Positions 54,500 to 63,271 of a stretch of 63,447 nt of DNA are shown here, in pieces. The stretch comes from Lachnospiraceae bacterium (GTDB taxonomy: Bacteria > Bacillota > Clostridia > Lachnospirales > Lachnospiraceae). The DNA lies in the NCBI GenBank assembly GCA_014804485.1, contig JAAUZT010000027.1:23333-86779 (forward strand), in the 5' to 3' direction. Positions within the stretch are counted from its first letter, which is position 1; every line of letters starts with the position of its first letter. Made by a program: the position numbers and the translations under genes. Below the pieces are notes generated by a model. That model ran no database searches, had not been told where the DNA came from, and worked only from the letters and a program-made list of their open reading frames with translations.

Positions 54500-57283
54500 T
54501 CACTTTTTTGGTGCAAATTTCACCTTGATCGACTGTTTCACCATATTCGGAAGAATATACTTCAACTTATCCTCCGATGCTACCATCGTAGAACAGCCCG
54601 GATTCTCACGGTGCAGTGAGATCGCATCAAATACACATTTGGTTGTGCACACACCGCAGCCGATACATTTATTCGGGTCTACCACTGACGCGCCACAGCC
54701 TAAGCAGCGGGAAGTCTCCGCCTTAACCTGCTCTTCCGTCAGCGTATGTGACAGGTCTCGGAAGGAACGTGCCTGAGCTTCCTCGGCTTTCTCCGGTCTC
54801 TGTCTGTCGGTGTTGTCATAGCTTGCAATATAAATATCATCCTTATCAAGTTCTATGAAGTCTCTTCTGTTTCTTCCGATCGTCAGCGTACAATGCTCAT
54901 GTACAAAGCGGTGCAGCGAGATCGCTCCTTCACGTCCTGCCGCAATGGCATCTATTGCAAACTTCGGTCCCGTATAGACATCACCGCCCACGAAAATATC
55001 CGGCTCCGCTGTCTGGTAAGTCAGTTTGTCAGCTATCGCTCCGCCGTTCGGCCGCAATTCAACCTTGGTGCCTTTCAGAAGATCGCCCCACTCGATTCCC
55101 TGTCCTACGCTGAAGATCACATTCGCACAGGAAACCGTCATGGTATCATTCTCGTCATACACAGGTGCAAACCGGTGATTCTCGTCATATACACGGGTAC
55201 ATCTCTTAAATACCACTCCAACAGCCTTACCGTCTTCCGTCAGGATCTCTTTCGGTCCCCAGCCGTTATTGATGGTGATATTTTCCTCGGTGGCCTCCAG
55301 AATCTCCTCACGGCTGGCCGGCATCTCGTCACGGCTCTCCAGACAGAACATGGATACTTTACCCTGTCCGCAGCGGGAACTTACCCTCGCCGCGTCGATA
55401 GCAACATTTCCGCCGCCCACAACGATCACATCGCCGCCTAAGTCAAACTTTTCTTTCTGCCCGGCTTCTCTTAAGAATTCCACTGCCGTATAAACGCCTT
55501 CTGCATTCTCTCCGGGAACATTCGGTTTTCTGCCGCCCTGACAGCCGATGGCTACATAGAAGCCTTTATAGCCCTGTTCTCTGAGCTGTGCAATGGTAAC
55601 GTCCTTTCCGACCTCAACACCGCACTTGATTTCAACGCCCATAGCTTTGATCACGTCGATCTCCGCCTCGATCAGGTCTTTCTCTAATTTGTATGACGGA
55701 ATACCATAAGTCAGCATACCGCCGGGTCTGTCACTCTTCTCAAATATCGTAGGTTTATAACCTTTATCTGCTAAGAAATATGCGCAGGATAATCCTGCAG
55801 GACCCGCACCGATAATTGCGATCTTTTCATCAAAGCTGCCCTTTAATGACGGTACTGTCGGTTTTGGAATGTACCGTGTCTCGGCATTTAAATCTCTCTC
55901 CGCCACAAAACGTTTTACCGCGTCAATAGCAACCGCCTCGTCCAATGTTGCACGTGTGCAGGCATCCTCACAGCGCCTGTTACAGATACGTCCGCAGATT
56001 GCCGGCAGCGGATTGTCTTTCTTAATCAGCGCCAAGGCTTCTTCATATTTTCCTTCCTTCGCAAGTTTCAAATAACCTTGTACAGCGATATGTGCGGGGC
56101 AAGCCGTCTTACAGGGTGCCGTTCCGGTGTCGTAACAATTGATCCTGTTCACATCCCTGTAATTGTGTGTCCACATATGTTCGCCCCACTTCTGCTCCTG
56201 CGGAAGCGGCATTTTCGGATATGTAACTTCGCTGCCGTCCTTCTTGCACAGCTTCTGTCCAAGCCTCACGGCACCTGCCGGACATGCTTCCACACATTTA
56301 CCGCAGGCAACGCATTTATCCTTATCCACCCGCGCCACATATGCGGAACGGGACATATTAGGTGTGTTAAAAAGCTGCGACGTACGAAGCGCATAGCACA
56401 CGTTGACATTACAGTTACAGATGGCAAATATCTTGTTGGCTCCATCGATATTGGTAATCTGATGAACGAATCCGTTATCTTCCGCCTGTTTAAAAATGGC
56501 GAGGGCTTCTTCCTTCGTGATATAACGTCCGTCTTTCTGTGTCTCCACAACGTAATCCGCCATATCGCCCACTGCTACGCACCAGCCTTCAGGATCGTCT
56601 GCACAACCTTCGTCATGTTTCAGACGCGAACGACGACAGGAACAAGGACTCGCGGCATACTTGCCCTCATACTTCGATAACCAGTAGGAAATATGCTCCA
56701 GATCGATCGACTCGCTTTCCATCTCGATCGCCTTTTCCACCGGAATGACATGCATACCGATGCCGTTTCCACCCTCGCCCACAAAAGGTGTAACCTTTTC
56801 AAGAGGCAGTCTCGTCATGTGCTCGAAGAACAACGTGACCTCCGGATGCTCCTCGATCACCTTACTGTTCATATTGAAAAACTCTGCCGAGCCGGGAACA
56901 AACATCGGGAGAATATACTGTTTCTCATGCTTCGGATTCTCCCAGTTGTACTCTAAAATTCCTTTCACGGACATCTGCTGAAGCTTAGGTTCCAGTTCTT
57001 TCTCCGGAATGCCCGTAATCTTTGCAATCTCAGGCAGTGTCTTGGGTTTTCTGACGCCGAGCTTTAACGCAATTTCTGCCTCTTCATCAGTCAATAAACC
57101 TGCCAATCCCCAATACTCCGGATCGTCCTGAGTAATCTTCTTGATTCCCAGTTTCTGCGGTATCCTGTCCGTTATCATCTTCCCCAGCTTGACGATACTT
57201 TCACGGGTAGGTTCGCTGTGATCCGCTTTATGCTCCGGATAAACATAGTCCGGATACAGTTCTTTGTCCAGTTTTCTCTCCAT
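54500..57283 (-). CDS. Multi-domain Fe-S/FAD oxidoreductase (GltD-like) with extra N-terminal region
   Basis: 927 residues. Residues 60-115 look like a winged-helix (LTDEEAEIALKLG...LPEIAKITGIPEKELE). Residues 205-300 hold cysteine clusters (SPCSCRRSRLKHDEGC, CNCNVNVC). A ferredoxin-type motif CVACGKCVEACPAG follows (324-337). From about 385 it is a glutamate synthase small-subunit-like module: a two-cluster region (CKTACPAHIAVQGY, AICGRICNRRCEDAC), FAD-binding IGAGPAGLSC (491-500), NAD(P)-binding VIVVGGGNVAIDAA, and SVGQ with GGD-x-Y near the end. The C-terminus adds CIGCGVCTTKC. It should move electrons between NAD(P)H and an iron-sulfur partner. The partner is not seen here, and it lies between hypB and hypA. 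Confidence 0.88.
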   Translation of the reverse strand: MERKLDKELYPDYVYPEHKADHSEPTRESIVKLGKMITDRIPQKLGIKKITQDDPEYWGLAGLLTDEEAEIALKLGVRKPKTLPEIAKITGIPEKELEPKLQQMSVKGILEYNWENPKHEKQYILPMFVPGSAEFFNMNSKVIEEHPEVTLFFEHMTRLPLEKVTPFVGEGGNGIGMHVIPVEKAIEMESESIDLEHISYWLSKYEGKYAASPCSCRRSRLKHDEGCADDPEGWCVAVGDMADYVVETQKDGRYITKEEALAIFKQAEDNGFVHQITNIDGANKIFAICNCNVNVCYALRTSQLFNTPNMSRSAYVARVDKDKCVACGKCVEACPAGAVRLGQKLCKKDGSEVTYPKMPLPQEQKWGEHMWTHNYRDVNRINCYDTGTAPCKTACPAHIAVQGYLKLAKEGKYEEALALIKKDNPLPAICGRICNRRCEDACTRATLDEAVAIDAVKRFVAERDLNAETRYIPKPTVPSLKGSFDEKIAIIGAGPAGLSCAYFLADKGYKPTIFEKSDRPGGMLTYGIPSYKLEKDLIEAEIDVIKAMGVEIKCGVEVGKDVTIAQLREQGYKGFYVAIGCQGGRKPNVPGENAEGVYTAVEFLREAGQKEKFDLGGDVIVVGGGNVAIDAARVSSRCGQGKVSMFCLESRDEMPASREEILEATEENITINNGWGPKEILTEDGKAVGVVFKRCTRVYDENHRFAPVYDENDTMTVSCANVIFSVGQGIEWGDLLKGTKVELRPNGGAIADKLTYQTAEPDIFVGGDVYTGPKFAIDAIAAGREGAISLHRFVHEHCTLTIGRNRRDFIELDKDDIYIASYDNTDRQRPEKAEEAQARSFRDLSHTLTEEQVKAETSRCLGCGASVVDPNKCIGCGVCTTKCVFDAISLHRENPGCSTMVASEDKLKYILPNMVKQSIKVKFAPKK

Positions 57284-57473
57284 ACCTTCCTCCCTTGTAT
57301 ATTATATTTCGAATTGCCGGCCACGGTGCCTTAACAAATCTCTTCATTCTAATCTATTGCAATAACAGATATGTCATTCCATCAGATTAGCGTAACATTT
57401 CTTCTGTATTTGCTGTCTTCGCTTCATTGTCCTTCTTTTATTGCTTTGCGTTTTTTATATTCGTTTATTCGCT

Positions 57474-58145
57474 TTATTCTTCACGCCACTTCCCGACTTC
57501 TTCCGCTAACCACTTGGCCCACTCCTCTATGCCTTCCCCCGTCTTGGCACAGATCGGAATGATCTTCGCCTGCGGATTCCGCATATGTATGTATTCCTTA
57601 CACTTTTCCATATCAAAATCGAAGTAAGGTAAGACATCGATCTTATTGATCAGCACCACATCGCAGATTGAAAACATCAGCGGATATTTCAGCGGCTTAT
57701 CCTCACCCTCCGGCACAGACAAAATCATGGCATTCTTCGACGCGCCTGTGTCAAATTCTGCAGGGCACACCAGATTTCCCACATTCTCAAGAATAGCCAG
57801 CTCGATACCTTCCGTTTCAAGCCCATCCAGTCCCTGCCTAGTCATCTCCGCATCCAGATGGCACATACCGCCCGTGTGAAGCTGTATAACCTTCGCGCCG
57901 GATTCCGATATCGTCCTTGCATCCACATCAGAATCGATGTCCGCTTCCATAACACCGATCTTCAACTTATCCTTCAACGTCTCGATGGTCCGCATCAGAG
58001 TCGTGGTCTTGCCTGATCCCGGTGACGACATCAGATTTAACAGAAACACCCCTTTTTCTTTCAATTCCTGTCGAAGCTGCTCCGCCTGCTTGTCGTTATC
58101 GGCAAAAACGCTCTGTTTAATTTCCAGAATTCGCACTTCTTTCAT
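57474..58145 (-). CDS. hypB: Nickel-binding GTPase HypB
   Basis: 223 residues. P-loop SSPGSGKTT, switch region MEADIDSDVDARTI, the metal site GGMCHLDAEMTRQGL (Cys and His ligands) and the guanine motif LINKIDVLPYF. The N-terminus lacks a His-rich stretch or CxxCGC, so it has only the GTPase metal site. HypB and HypA load nickel into hydrogenase and in some bacteria urease. Start 58145 follows GGAG seven bases upstream; the frame to 58157 has no site. First gene of the cluster. Confidence 0.94.
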   Translation of the reverse strand: MKEVRILEIKQSVFADNDKQAEQLRQELKEKGVFLLNLMSSPGSGKTTTLMRTIETLKDKLKIGVMEADIDSDVDARTISESGAKVIQLHTGGMCHLDAEMTRQGLDGLETEGIELAILENVGNLVCPAEFDTGASKNAMILSVPEGEDKPLKYPLMFSICDVVLINKIDVLPYFDFDMEKCKEYIHMRNPQAKIIPICAKTGEGIEEWAKWLAEEVGKWREE

Positions 58146-58162
58146 GTAATACTCCATTCTTC

Positions 58163-58241
58163 TGCTTTTTGCATTCTCCCGGACATGACTTAGTGATTAT
58201 ACGGAGAATGCACGCTTTTTGCATTCTCCCAGACATGACTT
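58163..58241. repeat. Family 2 palindromic repeat, one and a half copies upstream of hypB
   Basis: A full copy at 58201-58241, identical to 54454-54494, preceded by a partial copy (CTTTTTGCATTCTCCCGGACATGACTTA, 58165-58192). It sits just before the hypB start region. Confidence 0.8.
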
Positions 58242-58289
58242 AGTTATACTTAGGCGGCGTTCTATGACGCCTTAGTATAACTTCATGTC
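58232..58289. repeat. Family 1 palindrome (copy 2)
   Basis: Arms AGTTATACTTAGGCG and CGCCTTAGTATAACT around TTCTATGA, then CATGTCT and TATTATACTA, as in 6517-6571. It overlaps the end of the family 2 copy by a shared GACATGA, so one element may have inserted into the other. Confidence 0.8.
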
Positions 58290-58555
58290 TTATTATACTA
58301 TAGAACATGCCGGCGGTTCAATCAGTTTCTCACAGCTTTGATATATACAAAATGTGGTAAATGTAGTAACACCATTCATCTTTGCAGTCGCCGTGCATCA
58401 GGTGTGTGGAATGTTTTGAACTGTCTTGTCACCTGTCTTGTCTTTCTTTCATAAATATCTTTTCTAATGCGGCGGTTTGGTGTAGAATGTTTGTAATTAA
58501 TAACCACACCTTCATGAAATCGGGATGAAGAATGAAAACCAACGGAGGAAACACA

Positions 58556-60007
58556 ATGGACAGACAAAACCTGACCTTGCTCACCGATCTGTACGAATTG
58601 ACAATGATGCAGGGATATTTCAGAAACAAAGATCAGAATGAAACCGTTATATTCGATGCTTTCTACAGAAGCAATCCCTGTGACGGCGGATTCGCCATAG
58701 CGGCGGGATTAGAGCAGGTGATCCAATATATCAAAGAACTGCATTTTGAACCGGAAGATATCGAATATCTGGCAAGCCTCGGCATTTTCGGCAAGGATTT
58801 CCTCGACTATCTGAAAGATTTCAAGTTTACCGGAGATATCTACGCCATTCCGGAAGGAACCGTAGTCTTTCCGCGGGAACCGCTTGTGAAGGTCATCGCA
58901 CCGATCATGCAGGCACAGCTTGTGGAAACCGCTATTTTGAATATTATCAACCACCAGAGTCTGATTGCAACGAAAGCTGCCAGAGTCTGCTATGCCGCCC
59001 ACGGCGACGGCATCATGGAGTTCGGTCTTCGCCGCGCCCAGGGACCGGATGCCGGCATTTACGGCGCGAGAGCTGCCATGATCGGCGGCTGTATCGGCAC
59101 CTCCAATGTTCTGTGCGGGCAGCTTTTCGATGTACCCGTAAAGGGCACTCACGCCCACAGCTGGATCATGAGCTTCCCCGATGAATATACGGCATTTAAA
59201 ACCTACGCGGATATGTATCCTTCCGCATGTATCCTGTTGGTAGACACTTATGACACATTAAAATCCGGTGTGCCCAACGCGATCCGTGTCTTTACCGAAA
59301 TGCGGCAGGCAGGCATTCCGCTCACATTCTACGGCATCCGCTTAGACAGCGGTGATCTGGCCTATCTGTCTAAGAAAGCCCGTAAAATGTTAGACGAGGC
59401 AGGCTTCCCCGATGCGGTCATCTCTGCCTCCAATGATCTGGATGAATTCCTGATCCAGAGTTTAAAAGATCAGGGTGCGGCTATCACCTCATGGGGTGTG
59501 GGCACACACATGATCACTTCCAAGAACTGTCCTTCCTTCGGCGGCGTATATAAATTAGCTGCGGTGATGGGCAAAGACGGGAAATTTATTCCCAAGATCA
59601 AGCTCTCTGAAAATTCGGAGAAAGTCACGAATCCGGGGAACAAAACAATCTACCGTATCTATGAGAAAGAAACCGGCAAGATCAAGGCCGACCTGATCTG
59701 TCTGGTAGATGAGAAATTTGATGAGAATGCGCCGCTGCTTCTGTTTGACCCGAATGAACCGTGGAAGAAAACGAAGCTGTCCGGCGGAAGCTATACCTTA
59801 AGGGAACTCATGGTTCCCATCTTCCAAAATGGGGAATGCTGCTACACTTCGCCCAAAGTTATGGACATCCGTGCTTATTGTCAGGAAGAACAGAACACGC
59901 TCTGGGAGGAGACCAGACGTCTCGTGAATCCGCATAAGGTATATGTGGACCTGTCAAGTAAGCTGTATGATATTAAGATTTCTCTGTTGGATCAGATGAA
60001 TCAGTAA
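58556..60007 (+). CDS. pncB: Nicotinate phosphoribosyltransferase
   Basis: 483 residues. Makes nicotinate mononucleotide from nicotinate, PRPP and ATP in NAD salvage. The N-terminus LLTDLYELTMMQGYF and GGFAIAAGLEQVI are family landmarks. MEFGLRRAQGPDA holds active-site Arg residues, HAHSWIMSF the His, and DSGDLAYLSKKAR the phosphoribosyl site. GGAGGAAACACA precedes ATG 58556; the frame to 58532 lacks a site. Confidence 0.95.
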   Translation: MDRQNLTLLTDLYELTMMQGYFRNKDQNETVIFDAFYRSNPCDGGFAIAAGLEQVIQYIKELHFEPEDIEYLASLGIFGKDFLDYLKDFKFTGDIYAIPEGTVVFPREPLVKVIAPIMQAQLVETAILNIINHQSLIATKAARVCYAAHGDGIMEFGLRRAQGPDAGIYGARAAMIGGCIGTSNVLCGQLFDVPVKGTHAHSWIMSFPDEYTAFKTYADMYPSACILLVDTYDTLKSGVPNAIRVFTEMRQAGIPLTFYGIRLDSGDLAYLSKKARKMLDEAGFPDAVISASNDLDEFLIQSLKDQGAAITSWGVGTHMITSKNCPSFGGVYKLAAVMGKDGKFIPKIKLSENSEKVTNPGNKTIYRIYEKETGKIKADLICLVDEKFDENAPLLLFDPNEPWKKTKLSGGSYTLRELMVPIFQNGECCYTSPKVMDIRAYCQEEQNTLWEETRRLVNPHKVYVDLSSKLYDIKISLLDQMNQ

Positions 60008-60015
60008 AGAACTCC

Positions 60016-60101
60016 TTAAATGCGTTTTAAATGCGTTTTTCACTCAAAAAAACGCATTTAGACGCATTTAAAACGCATTTAGACGCATTTAAAACGCATT
60101 T
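60016..60101. repeat. Tandem and inverted array of ACGCATTTA units between convergent genes
   Basis: Two TAAATGCGT units (60016, 60027) face five ACGCATTTA units (60051, 60061, 60072, 60082, 60093), spaced 10 or 11 bases apart, that is about one DNA helical turn. The inverted halves can form an extended hairpin around CTCAAAAAAA that may stop transcription from both sides. The number and spacing of units exceed what a terminator needs. Confidence 0.85.
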
Positions 60102-60107
60102 AGAAAC

Positions 60108-61763
60108 TTATTTATTACTATAATATTTCGCCGCACGGCCTTTTCCTTCCAATCGGAGTATTCCCTCAGACCGCATTTTATCCAAGGTCGTTCTTGCCTG
60201 TTGCCTTGTAAAACCGCATAACTCCCGAACTTTTTCATTTGTAATAAATTCAACGGATTGTAAATATTCTTCTATCAGATTTTTTGCCTTTACATAGCGA
60301 ATTACCGTATCTTGTGTATACTCTATATCCGATTTGATTGCGTCATAAACCTTAGCCGTCAGCATATACTCCTTTCCTGCTAACCCAATCAAGCCATCCC
60401 TTACAAGATTATTGCATCTTTTCCGTGCCTCTGTTACCGGAAGTTGTGTTAATTCCTGTGCTTCAGACAACATAATCCTCTTATTATCCGTCAAATACCG
60501 CAGTATCATTAATTCCGGCAACGGAAATGTTCTTTGCAGCTTGTTCTGTTCACTGGCAATGAATTTAACAAAATTCACATCGTCAATTGCACTGAAAATT
60601 GTCAGCGTTACGGCTTCATTATATGCATGATATTGCGGATACGGTTTTCCTGAAGAAATCATCTCTCTAAAAATAATGTCAACCCCTTGCCCTGTTCTTT
60701 GCACATATTTCAGTCGTTGTAATGTTTCGGCTATCAACTTATTCCTTGGCGTAGACGGGTGCGTAATTATGTTTTTTTCAGTCACTCCCTCCGGAAATGA
60801 GCCTGGATTTTCAATTACAATTCTATCAGGATAATGTTTCACATACACTGCTCCTATATTCAGATAGTCCCTATGTGACAACGCATTTAGGAGTGCCTCC
60901 TGAAATACTTTCTCCGAAAAATCCTCAACCTCCAACCGAAAAAGTCCCACCTGAACATTTACGATTTTATTGCTATTCTGTATCTTTTCAGTTAAACGGT
61001 CAATCACAGATATAATTGGCTGTTTTAAATCCAACCGTGAATCATATTCTTCCAAATTATTTATCGAATAGTGAAGATATATGACTTCTGCCTGAGGCAA
61101 CAGGCGATTTATCGCCGCCTCTTTTCCTACGAAAAGCAATCCTGCAATAGTCAGTCTGTCAACATTTTCATCTTCTTTTATTAATCCTAAATCCCGCAAA
61201 AAGGACATATCCTCCAATTCAGGTAACGAAGAACTCGGATCGCGCATTTTCAGTTTTTCCTTCAAATTATATATCTCTAATACATTTACATCTTCAATAG
61301 TGCTATCCGCTAAAATCTGCCCTGAAAAATCAGGAGACTGAATAGAGGTGTACTTATTGCTCATCTCATCCGGATAATACGGCTTGGAATTCCTGCCTAA
61401 TCGCTTTAGGCATCTTCCATCAGAAGTGGCATATGTAGTTCCATCCCTTTCAACTTTAATCGCAAGAACGTCTTTTCCCCTATATTTAATAACTTCTATT
61501 TCTGTAAACAATGCGGGACGTGTTCTATCGTAGATGGATTCCATAATTTTCTGCGTATCATACCCTTCTGTACATCCTGTTACAGTCCCGTCATCCTCGA
61601 CTCCCATATAAACAGTCCCGCCCTTTGCATTGGCAAATGCAATCAATTCATCCACTGCCAGAGAAATGCGTTCACGCATATCCTTTGCATATATCCATGT
61701 TTTAAATTCAACAGTTAAGTTCTCTCCTTCCGAAAGAACTTTTTCAAACTCGGCTATCGTCAA
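60108..61763 (-). CDS. AlbA_2/Schlafen-type ATP-binding regulator
   Basis: 551 residues. The N-terminal AlbA_2 (Schlafen) domain reads NLTVEFKTWIYAKDM, then ELIAFANAKGGTVYMGVEDDGTVTG. A middle GHKL-like ATPase part includes FQEALLNALSHRDYLNIG and VENPGSFPEGVTEKN. The C-terminal third has two winged helices (KRIMLSEAQELTQLPVTEA; EKVRELCGFTRQQARTTLDK, with LEGKGRAAKYY). The frame extends to 61778, but a TTG at 61763 has GGGAGG seven bases upstream and is the likely start. Partner of the small XRE gene 19 bases before it. Role unknown; such pairs are accessory regulators and some occur in defence loci. Confidence 0.86.
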   Translation of the reverse strand: MTIAEFEKVLSEGENLTVEFKTWIYAKDMRERISLAVDELIAFANAKGGTVYMGVEDDGTVTGCTEGYDTQKIMESIYDRTRPALFTEIEVIKYRGKDVLAIKVERDGTTYATSDGRCLKRLGRNSKPYYPDEMSNKYTSIQSPDFSGQILADSTIEDVNVLEIYNLKEKLKMRDPSSSLPELEDMSFLRDLGLIKEDENVDRLTIAGLLFVGKEAAINRLLPQAEVIYLHYSINNLEEYDSRLDLKQPIISVIDRLTEKIQNSNKIVNVQVGLFRLEVEDFSEKVFQEALLNALSHRDYLNIGAVYVKHYPDRIVIENPGSFPEGVTEKNIITHPSTPRNKLIAETLQRLKYVQRTGQGVDIIFREMISSGKPYPQYHAYNEAVTLTIFSAIDDVNFVKFIASEQNKLQRTFPLPELMILRYLTDNKRIMLSEAQELTQLPVTEARKRCNNLVRDGLIGLAGKEYMLTAKVYDAIKSDIEYTQDTVIRYVKAKNLIEEYLQSVEFITNEKVRELCGFTRQQARTTLDKMRSEGILRLEGKGRAAKYYSNK

Positions 61764-61781
61764 TGTGTTGCCTCCCATTAT

Positions 61782-61985
61782 TTATTCTTTCACATACTCC
61801 ATAATGTCCCCATAATCTACGTCAAGTGTCTTACAAATTTTACCCAATACTCCTAATGTTACTTCCTCATCCCTGCGAAGTTTTGTCATAGTATTTGGTG
61901 CTATCTCCGCCTGCTTCCGCAAATCTGCTTTACTCATCTTCCTATCTACTAACAATTTCCACAATCGGTTGTATGATACAGCCAT
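61782..61985 (-). CDS. Small XRE-family DNA-binding protein
   Basis: 67 residues, a compact Cro-like helix-turn-helix (SYNRLWKLLVDRKMSKADLR, APNTMTKLRRDEEVTLGVLG, TLDVDYGDIMEY). ATG 61985 has TGGAGG upstream; the longer frame to 62009 does not. It precedes the AlbA_2 gene by 19 bases in one unit and likely regulates it. Confidence 0.9.
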   Translation of the reverse strand: MAVSYNRLWKLLVDRKMSKADLRKQAEIAPNTMTKLRRDEEVTLGVLGKICKTLDVDYGDIMEYVKE

Positions 61986-62310
61986 TTTCAAACCTCCATC
62001 AGCAAGCACATCACATAAAATGATGTCTATTATTATATCTCATGCCATCCCTATTTTCAAGAAATCCTCGCACCACCTTGCGAATTTCCCCGCAAATTAG
62101 TAAAAATTCCCTTGCATCTATCCTCGTTTGTAAATCAATCTTTGTCATAAATCACATATTATTAGTAATAAAATTTAAACCCCTTTTCTATTTAATCTAT
62201 TTGGTGTAAACTATCTATTATATGCAGTATTAATTTCCATGTGGTTAACGGTTCTGCCGGTATACAATATGGTACTACTGTGAAAATTATCATAAAAAGG
62301 GGAGTGTTCT
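61986..62310. other. Intergenic region between divergent genes, no gene seen
   Basis: 325 AT-rich bases between the XRE gene and degV. Promoters for both should lie here; TATTATATGC near 62218 is a possible -10 on the plus strand, and AAAGGGGAG precedes the degV start. No RNA element recognised. Confidence 0.4.
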
Positions 62311-63198
62311 ATGCTTCGTATCATTACAGACTCGGCAAGCGACTTGCCCAGAGATTATATAGAGCAGCATAATCTGCATGTGATTCCGACGCCGGTCGTG
62401 ATCGACGATGTCGATTATTTTGACGGCAAAACCATTTATACGGAAGAATTCTATCATATTCTGGACGACATCAAACGGGATGTTAAAACCTATCATATCA
62501 ATCCCGCCATGTTCACGGATGCCTTTACACCCTATGCCGAGGCAAAGGACACCATCATCTATCTGTGTTTCTCCACAGGGATCGCGGGAACTTTTAATGC
62601 CGCCAACATTGCTAAGAATAGCGTCCTGGAAGACTATCCGGATTTCGACCTGACGATCATAGACTCGAAATGTGCTTCCGCGGGATTCGGTCTGGTAGTC
62701 AGCAAACTGGTCACCATGCTGGAAAAAGGAGCCTCCAAGGAAGAGATCATAGAAGCTGCGGATTATTTTATCTCGCATGTCCGGCACGTATTTACGGTGC
62801 AGACGCTTGCCTATCTGATCAAAGGCGGCAGACTCACCAAATTCAAAGGCACGCTGGCGGAAACGCTGGATATGAAGCCTGTCCTGATCGTAAACGAGGA
62901 AGGCGCTCTTGCAGTCATTAAAACTGTCCGCGGCCGCAAGAAATCGTTGCGCTATCTCATCGACTACGCCAAGGAACACATTTATCAGCCCGAAAATCAG
63001 ACAATCGCACTCTGCCACGGAGAAGACATGGAATCTCTTAATTTTGTAAATTCCATGGTTCAGGAGACATTTCATCCTAAGGATACCGTCATCTCGGTCG
63101 TAGGCTGTGCCATCGGCGCACACACCGGGCGCGGAATTGTCGGCTTCTGTTTCTTCGACGCGGATGACGGTAAATTTACAAAATATTTTCAAGACTGA
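62311..63198 (+). CDS. DegV family fatty-acid-binding protein
   Basis: 295 residues. DegV/FakB proteins bind a fatty acid for phosphorylation by FakA. The N-terminal RIITDSASDLPRDYIEQ, CFSTGIAGTFNAANIA (Ser/Thr loop) and TLAYLIKGGRLTKFKGTLAE, then LVNEEGALAVIKTVRGRKK are family signatures, ending AHTGRGIVGFCFFDAD in place of the usual HTGPG. The long minus-strand frame opposite is a shadow. Confidence 0.93.
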   Translation: MLRIITDSASDLPRDYIEQHNLHVIPTPVVIDDVDYFDGKTIYTEEFYHILDDIKRDVKTYHINPAMFTDAFTPYAEAKDTIIYLCFSTGIAGTFNAANIAKNSVLEDYPDFDLTIIDSKCASAGFGLVVSKLVTMLEKGASKEEIIEAADYFISHVRHVFTVQTLAYLIKGGRLTKFKGTLAETLDMKPVLIVNEEGALAVIKTVRGRKKSLRYLIDYAKEHIYQPENQTIALCHGEDMESLNFVNSMVQETFHPKDTVISVVGCAIGAHTGRGIVGFCFFDADDGKFTKYFQD

Positions 63199-63271
63199 AT
63201 ATGTCTTCCGGTTGCGGAAGTATTGCAGCCTTGCATATACACCGCTTTAACACACAAAATGGGGATTTCAC

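Noticed and set aside
56078..56680. A 200-codon plus-strand frame opposite the Fe-S/FAD oxidoreductase
   Set aside because: The minus-strand frame carries ferredoxin and GltD motifs across this stretch; the plus frame has no start signal.
62290..63192. A 300-codon minus-strand frame opposite degV
   Set aside because: The plus-strand frame has clear DegV signatures and a ribosome binding site; the opposite frame has neither.
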